A stretch of DNA of 64,000 nt from Pseudo-nitzschia pungens (lineage: Eukaryota; Bacillariophyta; Bacillariophyceae; Bacillariales; Bacillariaceae). The notes below the pieces were generated by a model. That model searched no databases and had not been told where the DNA came from. It was given only the letters and a program-made list of their open reading frames with translations. The stretch lies in the NCBI GenBank assembly GCA_037355855.1, contig CM074768.1:372001-436000 (forward strand). Direction: 5' to 3'. The position numbers were made by a program, and so were the translations under genes. This document shows positions 34,621 through 44,592 of this stretch, piece by piece (positions within the stretch are counted from its first letter, which is position 1; each line of letters starts with the position of its first letter).

Positions 34621-35454
34621 ATGTCCGCCGAAGCCGCTGCCAAGGAAGTCGCCGACGACGAGATCGCCATCAACGCTCCCACCCTCTTCCGCATGACGGG
34701 GGTCGACACCAGCCTCCTCGGCAACGTCCTGGAAGAATGCCTCGGTAAGGTCCTCGCGAAGGAAGAAGCCCCCGACAAGGTTGTCGTCACCCTCATGGAA
34801 AAGGACTTCGACGAGAAGGGATCCATCTTCTTTCTGTACAGCGACGACGACAACGAGGAGGAATACGACGCCGAGGCGGCCACCGCCTTTGTGCTGCAGC
34901 GAATAAACGACTACATCGCCTCCAAACCGACCGGCGAGGAACAGGCCTGGATCGCCGATTTCGGGGCCGCCTCCATCGAAAAGGTCGCGGACGAGGACCA
35001 CCTCGACGACTACGATTCGGACGGCGACGGCGACGACGAGGACGAAAACCCACCCTCCCTCTTCAAGATGTCGGGCGTCGACACGAGCGTCCTCGGCAAC
35101 GCCCTGGAGGACCGCATCGAATCGGTCCTCGAGCGCGAGGGCTGCGTCACCATCATGGAGAAGGACTTTGAGGAAAAGGGGACCATTTTCTTTTTGTTCA
35201 GCGAGGACGGCGTCGAGGAAGAGGAGGCCTCCGCTTACGTCATGAAGAAGATGACCGAGTACCTGGCCTCCAAGCCGACCGGGGAGGAGGCGCCGTGGAT
35301 CGCCGATTTCGAGGCCGCCTCCATCGACAAGGTCGAGTGGGACTTTACCGACGACGCCCTCGAGGTTGACCTGTCCGATCTCGGCATTTCCGAGGAGGAA
35401 GCCTACAAGATGCTGCTGGGCAAGGGGGGCGACGAGAAGAAGGAAGAGGCCTAA
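34621..35454 (+). CDS. LF-x-VDTS domain protein, two tandem copies (second gene of cluster)
   Basis: 277 residues from ATG 34621 (MSAEAAAKEV). A longer in-frame start at 34417 is possible but the first neighbour also has a short leader. Domain copy 1 spans about residues 20-125 and copy 2 about 143-277. Each has the order PxLF[KR]M[TS]GVDTS, LExx motif, MEKDFxEKG, IFFLxS, KPTGEE, WIADFxAASI. Only copy 2 keeps the closing EEEAYKMLL. The copies are joined by an Asp/Gly-rich acidic linker. Codon use is strongly skewed to C-ending codons (GCC, GAC, ATC, CTC), unlike the first gene, which often marks high expression. No signal peptide, membrane segment or known catalytic motif. Function unknown. 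Confidence 0.78.
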   Translation: MSAEAAAKEVADDEIAINAPTLFRMTGVDTSLLGNVLEECLGKVLAKEEAPDKVVVTLMEKDFDEKGSIFFLYSDDDNEEEYDAEAATAFVLQRINDYIASKPTGEEQAWIADFGAASIEKVADEDHLDDYDSDGDGDDEDENPPSLFKMSGVDTSVLGNALEDRIESVLEREGCVTIMEKDFEEKGTIFFLFSEDGVEEEEASAYVMKKMTEYLASKPTGEEAPWIADFEAASIDKVEWDFTDDALEVDLSDLGISEEEAYKMLLGKGGDEKKEEA

Positions 35455-35865
35455 ACCAAACCAAACGGGACCAAATTCCTTGGCAACGCAACGCAACGAA
35501 TGCACCGCGATACGCTATGGTACGATCTTGTACAAACACTAGAAGAAAGATTCGGTGCGTGCAATGTGGCACGCACCGGGAACGCATCACGGATGATATT
35601 ACCTACCTATATGAAATAATGAAATAATGAATTTCCATTCCGAATCGACCAACCCCGTCTTGGTGGGTTGGTTCCTTTGAGCAAACGCGACCGCTTTCTA
35701 TTCCGTTGGAACAACAAGTCTGGTGAGATGGACTCGACAGACGCAAGTTTCGATTGCTGAAACGAGAGCAACGCAATTACAGTATATTAATAGTTATTAT
35801 CGCCTTAATAATACTATGAAAGTTCTGACAACCATGTACGTGCGTTCCGTAGTCGCATCGCATCC

Positions 35866-35911
35866 AATACAATACTTCACAATACAATACAATACAATAC
35901 AATACAATACT
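35866..35911. repeat. (AATAC)n pentanucleotide microsatellite
   Basis: About seven AATAC units in a row, with degenerate ones upstream. Confidence 0.9.
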
Positions 35912-36067
35912 ATTCGACGGCTGGTTTGCTTTCGAGTTTTTGATTCACTCTTCAGAGATTCGTGAGCTGTACCGTACCGGTACAATAGACATTCTACGGA
36001 GGCAATCGCAACTACCGTACAGCACTCGTAGTATTCGTTACGTTTGCGGAGGCGCAGACCATAGCAG

Positions 36068-36091
36068 AACATCGCATCGCATCGCATCGCA
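36068..36091. repeat. (CATCG)n pentanucleotide microsatellite
   Basis: Four to five CATCG units upstream of the third cluster gene. Confidence 0.85.
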
Positions 36092-36577
36092 CCTCTTTGA
36101 GCGTCTCTCTTCCAGGTCTGGTCGGCGACAAAGAGGCGGAGCAAGTACGAAGTGTGACTGACGGACTCCCCGACTACGGTAACTCTTACTCACGGCACTG
36201 CTGATTGCAGAACGAGTACTCGTAGTCTTTAGTCGTAGTTTCGTGTTGGTCTGTCTTCGCACGTTCTGGCAAAAACGGTATGACACTCACTCCAGAATAA
36301 CCTTACTGTAACCTTAACTTTATCTACTAGTAATACTAATAGCTTCCAACCATAACCACTAACACCAAACACCGAAATCCGAGATCGAAATCCGAAACCG
36401 ACACAAAATACTTGGAATACGGTACTCATACCAACCCTTTCCTTTGTTCTTGCGGTGGACTCTTCCTTGCCATCCCCTTGGTTCGTTGCCAGAGACGCAA
36501 CTTGCTGCATTGCACTATACTACTTCGTATACAATACTCTAATAGTATATAGAAGAAGTAGTTTGTTACTCAAAAGA

Positions 36578-38560
36578 ATGAGAGAAGACGAAGAAGATTT
36601 TTTCGACGATCTGGCGGCCCCGACGCTGTTCCGATTGTCGGGGGTCGACACGAACCTCGACGAGATGCTTCTGGGAGACTGTCTGACGGCCGTGTTGCAA
36701 ACACAAACAATAACAATCACAGCAGACATCGAACGCAAAAGTGAAAGCAAAAACGAAAACACAAACGAAAGCATCCCCTCGTACCTGGCCGATGTGGTGG
36801 ACGCCGAGAACGGAACGATTCTGTTTTTCGTCCACAACGACGCGGACGGAACGGGGGCCGCGGCCTGCTCCGCGAGCTGCGACGACGATCGCGTGCTGCA
36901 ACTCCTGAGGGAATACGTTGCTCTGCTGTCCTCCTCATCGTCGTCGTCCTCCTCCTCCTCGTCCTCTCTGCCAGAGGTTCCGGATCCCAACTGGATCCGG
37001 AATCCAAGCACCGCATCGGTCGGGATCGCGGATGCCGACTACGAGGAAGGCAACGACGATCTCGTCGAATACATCACCGAGGAGGAAGCCTATCAGATGT
37101 GGCTGGACCACCAGGCTTCCGGATGCGGCGAGTACGAGGATTGCGACGGATACGACTATGGTGGAGATGCGAACAAAGGGACGAACAATGACGACGACGA
37201 CGATGAGGACGACGACAAGGTGACCTCCCCCGACGGAGCCCTGGTGAGGCCTCGGCACGGACGGGCTCCGGCGGCGGCCCGAGATGATGATGCCAAAGCC
37301 AAAACCAAAGCCAAAACCAATGCTTCCGTTCCACCCGGCGTGTCGCGTTCGACGGCACGCCAGCTGGAACGCGATCCCGGTCTCCTGACCCAGGACAACG
37401 TCCCCCGGGTGCACTATAGGGAGGTATTGAAGCACCTCATGTCGCCGCCGTCGTCGTTGTCGTTGTCGGCATCTGCGGGCGACGAATCCTCCAACAACCC
37501 GCTGCCGGTGCATCCGCTCCAAGACTTTGGAAGCCGACCGCTCGTTATTGTGGGGTTGGAGAGCGACGAAAACAACAACACTGCCGAAAACGACAACCGC
37601 GAGCTGTTGTCGGACTTTTCGCAAAGCCTCCGCGACACGATCCGCAGTCATTGCAGCGACACGGTGGTCCGAACGGGAAACCGGGAAACCCTGGTGAAGA
37701 ACGGCTTTTACAATTCCAGGGCCAGGCCCCTCTCGGAGGTCGGAGTCGTGGCCGGGGCACTCCTGGGAAAGAGCCATCGAGAGGACGAGGACGAAGACGA
37801 AGGGTTTGCTTCGGCTTGCGAGGGAAACGTGGGCGGGGACGTGGACGTGGACGTGGACGCGACGATCGTCTTCAATCCGGTTCGGGAGCTGCCGGAAGCC
37901 TTTCGGTCCCGGTCCGTCCTGGGCCGGTGGATCGATCGGCCCAAGACAAATGATAATGATAACGACAACGACACCGATAACGACAACGACAACGACACCG
38001 ATAACGATAACGATAACGACTCCCCGGAACGGAACCGAAATCGGGCCTTCCCCAACGCCTTGTGGACGAGCATTTTAGCTCCGAAGAAATGCAATGATGA
38101 CGACGACGACGAAACAGAAAAACAAAGCAGCAGCAGCAGCAGCGTCAAGTTTACCCTCTGCATGGCCAACGAGGGTTTTGGCATTGGAATGCACAAGCAC
38201 GGACCGGCACTCTTCTTTTTGACCGAGGGACGCAAAAAATGGTACCTTTCCCACCCGGACCCGATCGACAACCTGCTGGTGGATGAACGAGCGGATCGAA
38301 AAACACAGCGACAAGCGGAAGCGGAAGCAATCGCCGGCAAGAGCAGCAATAGCAACAATAACAGCAACAACAATATCAAAAATTGCAGCAGGACACACCC
38401 GGCATTTTATCGCGAGCTATCCTCCCACAAGTGCCTCCAGGAGCCGGGGGAGCTCCTGCTAGTTCCCAACCTGTGGTACCACGAAATCTACAACGTCAAG
38501 GGTCCGACCATTGGGATACAGGCGCTGGCGGACGAGCGGGCCACTCCGGGAGCTCTGTGA
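36578..38560 (+). CDS. LF-x-VDTS domain fused to JmjC/cupin-8-like domain (third gene of cluster)
   Basis: 660 residues from ATG 36578 (the frame upstream starts with GTG). Residues 12-190 are a diverged copy of the cluster domain: PTLFRLSGVDTNL, ILFFVHND, a poly-Ser insertion of 13, WIRNPSTASVGI in place of WIADFxAAS, and the closing EEEAYQMWLDHQ. A disordered acidic linker follows. Residues about 300-660 resemble the JmjC-type cupin of JMJD8-like proteins. They have GIGMHKHGPALFFLTEGRKKWYL (HxH with the GRKKW strand) and EPGELLLVPNLWYHEIYN with the distal His. JmjC proteins of this type are Fe(II)/2-oxoglutarate hydroxylases or inactive relatives. Here the first metal-site pattern is H-x-H, so iron binding is uncertain. 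Asp-Asn repeats (about 37950-38020) interrupt the fold. Confidence 0.75.
   Translation: MREDEEDFFDDLAAPTLFRLSGVDTNLDEMLLGDCLTAVLQTQTITITADIERKSESKNENTNESIPSYLADVVDAENGTILFFVHNDADGTGAAACSASCDDDRVLQLLREYVALLSSSSSSSSSSSSSLPEVPDPNWIRNPSTASVGIADADYEEGNDDLVEYITEEEAYQMWLDHQASGCGEYEDCDGYDYGGDANKGTNNDDDDDEDDDKVTSPDGALVRPRHGRAPAAARDDDAKAKTKAKTNASVPPGVSRSTARQLERDPGLLTQDNVPRVHYREVLKHLMSPPSSLSLSASAGDESSNNPLPVHPLQDFGSRPLVIVGLESDENNNTAENDNRELLSDFSQSLRDTIRSHCSDTVVRTGNRETLVKNGFYNSRARPLSEVGVVAGALLGKSHREDEDEDEGFASACEGNVGGDVDVDVDATIVFNPVRELPEAFRSRSVLGRWIDRPKTNDNDNDNDTDNDNDNDTDNDNDNDSPERNRNRAFPNALWTSILAPKKCNDDDDDETEKQSSSSSSVKFTLCMANEGFGIGMHKHGPALFFLTEGRKKWYLSHPDPIDNLLVDERADRKTQRQAEAEAIAGKSSNSNNNSNNNIKNCSRTHPAFYRELSSHKCLQEPGELLLVPNLWYHEIYNVKGPTIGIQALADERATPGAL
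37950..38019 (+). repeat. In-frame Asn-Asp-rich repeat
   Basis: Tandem AACGAC/AATGAT/ACCGAT-type codon pairs encode about 24 residues of N, D and T in the JmjC-like part of the gene. Confidence 0.85.
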
Positions 38561-39287
38561 CTGACTGACTGACCGAGCGACCGAGGGAGGGAGGGAGTGA
38601 GAACCAAGAGAACTATGAGAATGAGAATGAGAATGAGACCGCGTCCTTCCGCGAGAGAACGAGTCACAATGCACAATCGACGAACCAACGTCGAAGTATT
38701 GCTGACTGCAAGATCGAAACTCAAATAGCGCTGACCCAATTCCGATTAGTATTACCTTTGATCCTCTGAATTTAACAGTACCGCACTACTTCTTGCATTG
38801 TAAACATGAAAGCGAAACAAACAACACAATCATCAACAAATCATACAGTAATAATAACATCAAAGCAAAAAGCAGGTAGGTAACGATAGACAAATCTACC
38901 TTACTAATACCGCAGTTAGTCTCTAGAGTTTTTGCTGTCGGCTCAATCCGCGGCCCGTGGGACCCAATCGTGGGAGAACGACAACCCAAAGCAAATCAAA
39001 CCAATGATTGTATTTTGAGAAACGCAAAGAAACAAAGGGGCGACAGATCACACACAACTAACCCCCAATCGGGAGGAGACCAAAGCCCAACAGGACGAAA
39101 ACCTACTGTATGTGCAAGAAGTGCGCAGGGACACGGCATTCTAGTACGGTACCAGTACTCTTTCCAGTAGCCTTTGAGAACAGGAGGAGTGTGAATCAGT
39201 CCTTCGAAGCATGATGGGAATAAGAGTCCAGCCACCCAAAGGTGGAGAAAAAAGAGCGATGTAAGTGTCGTCTCATGCCAACAAAAA
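38561..39287. other. Spacer between the JmjC-fusion gene and the tRNA
   Basis: Begins with a CTGA/CCGAG and GAGAAT purine-rich repeat (38560-38640), probably 3' untranslated. Nothing else recognisable. Confidence 0.5.
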
Positions 39288-39358
39288 TGCTTTGTCTGGG
39301 AATCGAACCCAGGACATCTGCTTGGAAGGCAGATATTTTACCACTAAACTAACAAAGC
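39288..39358 (-). tRNA. tRNA-Gly (anticodon UCC)
   Basis: 71 bases on the minus strand with a full cloverleaf. The seven-pair acceptor stem is GCTTTGT with ACAAAGC, plus discriminator A. The D arm is AGTTTAGTGGTAAAA. The anticodon stem is TCTGC/GCAGA around loop CTTCCAA, so the anticodon is TCC. The T arm is CTGGG-TTCGAAT-CCCAG. Box A (TAGTTTAGTGG) and box B (GGTTCGAATCC) are intact. There is no intron and no encoded CCA. A nuclear, RNA polymerase III-transcribed gene. Confidence 0.95.
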
Positions 39359-40218
39359 TTTGTCATCCTTAACCTTGTTGCTGTAGAAAGCGAAAAGGCT
39401 ATTTATATACCGTATGCCGTTGAAGGGATTCCATTAAGATTGAACTGTACATTACTACCGTACCGTAGAAATCCTTTCGGAAGCAGATACACACCAGACT
39501 TCTGAAAGCAGTGCAACTGCTTGTTGTTGTTAGAGTGGGCTGAAACACAATCTAACAAACGATCATGATCAACTGCGGAGCAAAAAGAGGTACTTTGTAC
39601 TCATCTGGTGCCTATTGTACAACTTCTTCCTGCCAACGGGAAGGACCGACCAACAACCCTCCACCGACAACGACCACTAGTACTACTAGTAGTTACTCAT
39701 TGCTTTGACCAATGACACCCTCGTGGGTACCGGTACCTACCAGAATGTGACTGGTGACAGGGCCAGCACAGTAATATTTTGGATCGGTTGTGCAGAGAGT
39801 GGCACCGTCCACATTGGCAGTTGCAATGGCCATTAGCGCTGTCGTTTCCGAGACTTTGTCACCAACGGAGTGGATGCCAGACACATATCCATCGAGTTTT
39901 TGTTGTCTGGACGATACACAGATGCAGCTAACTAGAACCAATTCCGTACCGTCTTGGAACTAACCCATTACTTTGAAACAATCAACCTACACACTGCAAT
40001 GCGCATTCTTTGGTTTCTACGAAAGAGGCCACAAAGAGCAAGCTTTACAAAACTAATAGGAAACTACCGAAAGATGTCGGTGTATGATAATTGTTGCAGA
40101 GCTAATTTCTATTTCTTGTTCTAAGTTGCTGCTTCGTGTGACGATGCGGGTATGCATTTGCAAACGACTGCTATGCAATCCAAATCAAACGGATTCGGTC
40201 CCGTCCCGTACGCGCTAT
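39359..40218. other. Spacer, no gene seen
   Basis: A frame at 39693-39941 (minus) is not recognisable. Short ACTAGTACTACTAGTAGT runs lie near 39675. Confidence 0.5.
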
Positions 40219-41799
40219 CTACGCCTTGTCGAGTTTGTTCCAGGCCCCGCCGTAGTCGTCGTCGATGGCGCACTCGAGGTTTCGGCAGTAGGATTTGCCG
40301 CGGCGGGCAAACTTCTTGGGCAAACGATTCGCCAAGAAATCCACGATCTGTGGAGACCACGGGAGGGCGAAAAAGATGGCGGGAGCAAAGGGAATCCGCA
40401 GCGTCCAGCCGAACCAAAAGAGCAGGACGTCCATGTTGGCGCTGGCCGCCAGGCGGCTGCCGTAGCCCCGGGCAAACAGCTTGTCGATGTGCGGGCTGAC
40501 CTTGGCGATGCGGTTGTGCTTGAGAAGGAGCGGGACGTGGGGTCGCAGCAGCACCAGGTGGGGCCCGATGACGTCGAGCTTCGAGACGTAGTATTCCAGG
40601 TAGGGGAGCAACTCGTCGGCGAGGGAATACGACGAGGACGCCGCTCCGTACTCCCCGTCGTCCAGCGTCAAGTCGTCGGCGTCGGCAAACAACAGGAGGG
40701 CATCGATGTGCTTCAGCAGCAACCCCGTGTATGGCGCCAGCGCGTCGATGTTGTCCAATATCCAGGGGAGGTGGGGCTCGATGTCGTCGAAGCGCTCCAG
40801 GATCTCGTCGAGGTAGGGCTCGATGCTCGCCAGGTGCTGGCGATCGTTCAGGACCCGCTCGATGATCGGTCTAACGTGGGTCTCCAACCGGTCCAGGCGC
40901 GCTAGGATTGCCGGAGCGTGCGGCACCAGCGTTGGTGTCCGCGGGTCCGATACGAGCTGCTGTATCTGACGGGGCTCGGTGGCTAGTCGGGAGGCGATCC
41001 GGACGCCGGAAAGGAACTCGTAAAACAAGTAGGCCCCAACCCGGCCCTCCCAGCGCTGGTTGTTGGGTCCGATCCTTTTCTGGACGCGGTCGAGCTTGCG
41101 CAAAAACACGTTCGTGCTGGACTGGAAGGTTCGGAGCAGGCCCGATCCCAGGTTGTTGGCCAGCGAGACGGACGACGAAAGCGAATAGGAAATCCCGGAA
41201 ATTACAATGTTGTTACCGGTATTGTCGTCGCCAAACATGGCAGATTCTTCCCCGTCCAGGTTGCAGCACTCGATCCTGCGCTCGAGGGAGATCAATTCGT
41301 TTTGTTGCTGCACGATGGTTTGCCGGAGCTTTGCTGCCTTGGCAATCAGCATGTCCCGTTCACTGGTCGGTTTTCTGACGGTCTTTGTAGGAGATTTGAC
41401 GAATTTTGTGGAGGTTCCTTCCCATATCGACGATTCTGTTTTCAGCGGGGTTGTTGTTTGTGGTCGTGTTACATTCGTGAGTTCTTTGATTTCGCTCACA
41501 CCCTGTTTCGTCACTTGTACCTTGTTCCTATTGTGGCTGGTACTTCGCCTTCTCTGAAGCAAAGTCGAGGTAAGGAAGCGTCCTGGTAGTGGCAAAAGCA
41601 GTAAGCCAGATACCGTCATGCACGGCTGTTGGTGTTGGTAGAAGCTTGACAGGAGAAGAAACGCCAAGAGCTGAGATAGATTCCCGGCATCGGTCCTTCG
41701 AGACTTCCTTGTTTCCGTCGATCTCCGCCGTTTGATCGCTGATCCCCGACATCGAACACCTTCATTCGAACAGATATTCGAAACAGTGGCCATTGTCAT
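40219..41799 (-). CDS. Helical-repeat protein with 'PHhPxILxxhD' units, unrecognised
   Basis: Intronless, 526 residues from ATG 41799. The N-terminal 60 residues are basic then hydrophobic (LSQLLAFLLLSSFYQ), which could be a targeting sequence, but no ASAF-type site is evident. A coiled-coil-like helix lies around residues 150-175 (LRQTIVQQQNELISLERRIE). Residues about 285-440 contain at least six units of roughly 14-20 residues ending in Pro-His or Pro-Tyr: LVPHAPAILARLD, THVRPIIERVL, IEPYLDEILERFDD, IEPHLPWILDNIDA, LAPYTGLLLKHID and IGPHLVLLRPHVPLLLKH. They look like a solenoid or helical bundle. The C-terminus has a hydrophobic segment (VLLFWFGWTLRIPFAPAIFFALP). Function unknown. Third-position GC is high in the repeat region. 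Confidence 0.7.
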   Translation of the reverse strand: MTMATVSNICSNEGVRCRGSAIKRRRSTETRKSRRTDAGNLSQLLAFLLLSSFYQHQQPCMTVSGLLLLPLPGRFLTSTLLQRRRSTSHNRNKVQVTKQGVSEIKELTNVTRPQTTTPLKTESSIWEGTSTKFVKSPTKTVRKPTSERDMLIAKAAKLRQTIVQQQNELISLERRIECCNLDGEESAMFGDDNTGNNIVISGISYSLSSSVSLANNLGSGLLRTFQSSTNVFLRKLDRVQKRIGPNNQRWEGRVGAYLFYEFLSGVRIASRLATEPRQIQQLVSDPRTPTLVPHAPAILARLDRLETHVRPIIERVLNDRQHLASIEPYLDEILERFDDIEPHLPWILDNIDALAPYTGLLLKHIDALLLFADADDLTLDDGEYGAASSSYSLADELLPYLEYYVSKLDVIGPHLVLLRPHVPLLLKHNRIAKVSPHIDKLFARGYGSRLAASANMDVLLFWFGWTLRIPFAPAIFFALPWSPQIVDFLANRLPKKFARRGKSYCRNLECAIDDDYGGAWNKLDKA

Positions 41800-44592
41800 C
41801 TGTTACTCTGTGTCAATGCAATATGTGCACTCTGCTCTTTTCCTACCGACAACAACAAATAATAATTCTAAATGAGAGCACCCTTTGCTTAGGTTGTTTG
41901 ATCCGATGTCAAATAATGACTGCTTTTGGAAAGATACCTCTCCCGTGCTTCAGGTCAACCGGAACAGTTGCAAACGAAGAAAAAGAACATCAGACGAACC
42001 ACATATGAACGAAGCGATAAAGAATAATCGTCGTGTCCGACGGATGAGTTTCTATCGATGCATGATGGGAAAGACAACGACGAAAGAAGAAAAAATACCG
42101 TTGGATAGTAGGAAGTTTTCATGCATCCGTTTGTACTATGCTAATTTGTCGAACTACGAGTAAGGTAATCTTACGGTAATTACCGTGAGGTTTTACCATC
42201 CGATCGACACGTCGTTTCTCTTCATTCTTCTTTCTTGTTCTTTCGGAACTAAAGACGCATTTCAATTGGTTTCAACGTTGTGACAGGCAATCATCTGTTT
42301 CTTTTGTTCCAGCGATCTAAGTGATCTTCAACAAAATACGTCATCTTATTATTCATATTTATCATAGATATATACACGTACTCTTGTGGAATTCTGTAGG
42401 TAAGAAGTAAGCCTTACTTCGTACTAGTTAAGATATTGTAGTCACAACCGTATGTTGGTATGTACAACCTTCCATGTGACATGATGTGACCCGTGACCCA
42501 TGACCCATGACCTTTTCAATCTGCGACGAGGCACGAGCAACCATGTGCATACGTAGCACGGACTTGTTCCGGTACCAGGAATGCATGATCAAAATAATGA
42601 CGAATTTCATATCATCATCTACGTAAGGTTACCGTACGAATAATAGGAGTGCGAATACTGGTACGTAAGATTACTCGTAAGCCTTACTTCGTATCCGAAT
42701 CTAAAAAACGAGCTAGATCTTTCCCGCCCAAAAACAACAGTACCGGTAAGATCTTACCGTACGAAATACGAAGTACTGTACTTCGTACGACGCAATTGCT
42801 GCATCGGCTATTCCCTCTCAATCGAAAGGGAGCGCCTAACCAGACTGGGAATCGTCGCGGTAGGGAAATACAAGTATTTTCAAAGTTTAATAACGTTGAT
42901 TACCCTGCGACACTCGGTATCGAGACGAATCTCGGTGGTGATAGGTACACGTAGAAGCCAAACACAGCATTCGCGATGACGATTACAGTTGGAACTGCAA
43001 CTGCTGAAGCAAAAACCACGGCGCAAATCACGAGACGGGAAGTAAGACTACAACTATTAGCATGAACATCTGGCCTACCGTACCGTACTTTTTATGAAGA
43101 GCGAACGGGGCTCTGAGGTGAGCACCTCCATCAGTATTCTCCGAACGTACTGTCATCGCCAATGGCAATGCGGCCAGCACAAGCAACAATGGCAAAATAC
43201 AGCAAAAATAATGCACTAATATTACGTCCGAGCAGAAAAGAAGAATGTCATAAACCAAGCAATCCCGATCCCGTTGAATGGAAGTATGGATAAGGAAATC
43301 GAGTAGCATCAGCACAATTGAGAGGGTGGAAGGTGTCCATGCGCATGCAACGACCGATCAAGAAGAACGATTTCAGGGACCGCATAGGATGGCAGAAAAT
43401 TGAAGTTGCCGTCTTGGAAATGAGGAACGAGCCCAACGTTCCCCAACGCGAATTTCTTTGTGAGGGGAAAATGTGCCGACACAAGCCCGAAGTGTGTAAC
43501 GACACGGAATCTTCAAAATGAAATTTTAAAAGCTTTTGGGCGTTCCGATACAGTCGCCTTCATCTAGATTTGCAGTCTCACTACTCGACGCCTCTTCTTC
43601 AGGTAACGGCTTTTGATTGAGCTGAAATGCATTTCTCTGCGTTGTTTCTACAAGGATATGCATTAATGGCACTCTGGAGTCGCGGTGTCTGTACAAATAA
43701 TGATTATTTTGCATCACATCGAGCACTGTCGAGCATCCCTCGATCCCCGGTCAATTTTCAAAGCGTTTGTTGTGACACAGAGATCCGACGCATGAACGGC
43801 GGAATACTATCGACTTACAAAAGCCTGTTGGATGACCGCTATGGGACAAGTCAGGATCAGGCAGAGTCCTCGGATGAGAAATTAAATCATGAAGAGATAT
43901 CTGGTAGATATCTAGTCAATCCGGAAAAAAAAGGCCTGTGCTATGATTCAGAAAGTTTTGAGATGACGCATTCTAGTGATTTTCTTTGATTACCTTAAAA
44001 TGTCTCCATAAAATTTTTCAAACTGGGCGTTTTCAGGAACCAAGGAGCAATGAATCGACGGGTAAAACAGTGCATCAAATCGGGTCAAAGCAAGAAAAAC
44101 ACCGAAAACTTGATGAATGCAGTATTGTTGACGGTAACAATGACGCGCAAGTCGCAGGCAATTCTACAAGGAAATAATACTAATTGTGTGCTGCTGCATT
44201 CATTCTCCGAACACTGTGTGGTTCATTACTGTGCTATCCGATAAGAATTCTTTAACAAACTTGTTCAAAGCTCGAAATGCAAAGGTAATGATTACAGTTC
44301 TTATTTTATTTATTGTAAGCGAAGTTTTTTTAAAATTGATTCACCAAGTGATGCATATTGATAGTACTGTTAGAGATCGGTCTACGCGAGTTCTCTATTT
44401 GTTGTATTGGGAGGGAGGGAGGAATTCCGTTCTATTTGGGTCACTCCACTTCTAATGTATTATTACATACAGTCCGCCTTGTGTCGGTGTGCCTCGTATT
44501 CTCTCGGCTGTACAAGGCAGTGTGCATGCTATACATCTCCCTCAAAAAGGTCATCCGGAAGTAACCATCGCACCTTTCGTAGGTGGATTAAT
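41800..44592. other. 2.8-kb intergenic region with motif clusters
   Basis: No recognised gene. Dense GTAAGGTTAC and TACGAAGTA motif clusters at 42160-42190, 42400-42430 and 42615-42790. ORFs at 43028-43315, 43627-43989, 43986-44244 and 44186-44564 have no recognisable domain; I cannot support them. Confidence 0.5.
42660..42792. repeat. Cluster of palindromic TACGAAGTA and ACCGGTAAG motifs
   Basis: Contains ACGTAAGATTACTCGTAAG and ACCGGTAAGATCTTACCG (near-perfect palindrome). It also has TACGAAGTA-CTG-TACTTCGTA, a perfect nine-base inverted repeat with a three-base loop. The same words recur in many other spacers of the window. Confidence 0.75.

Larger units (their letters stand above)
35455..36577. 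other. Intergenic region inside the domain cluster
   Basis: Contains an AATAC pentanucleotide array (35866-35911), a CATCG array (36068-36091) and GTAAGG-class motifs at 36290-36330. ORFs here are formed by these repeats. Confidence 0.6.

Noticed and set aside
34573..35505. 310-codon minus-strand frame opposite the two-copy cluster gene
   Set aside because: Antisense shadow caused by the strong C-ending codon bias. The plus strand carries the repeated domain shared with neighbours.
36935..37777. 280-codon minus-strand frame
   Set aside because: Shadow of the JmjC-fusion gene; composition is the complement of its Ser and Asp runs.
43526..43989. Opposing frames on both strands near 43.7 kb
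   Set aside because: Each looks mildly protein-like but neither has a domain, a convincing start or consistent splice sites.
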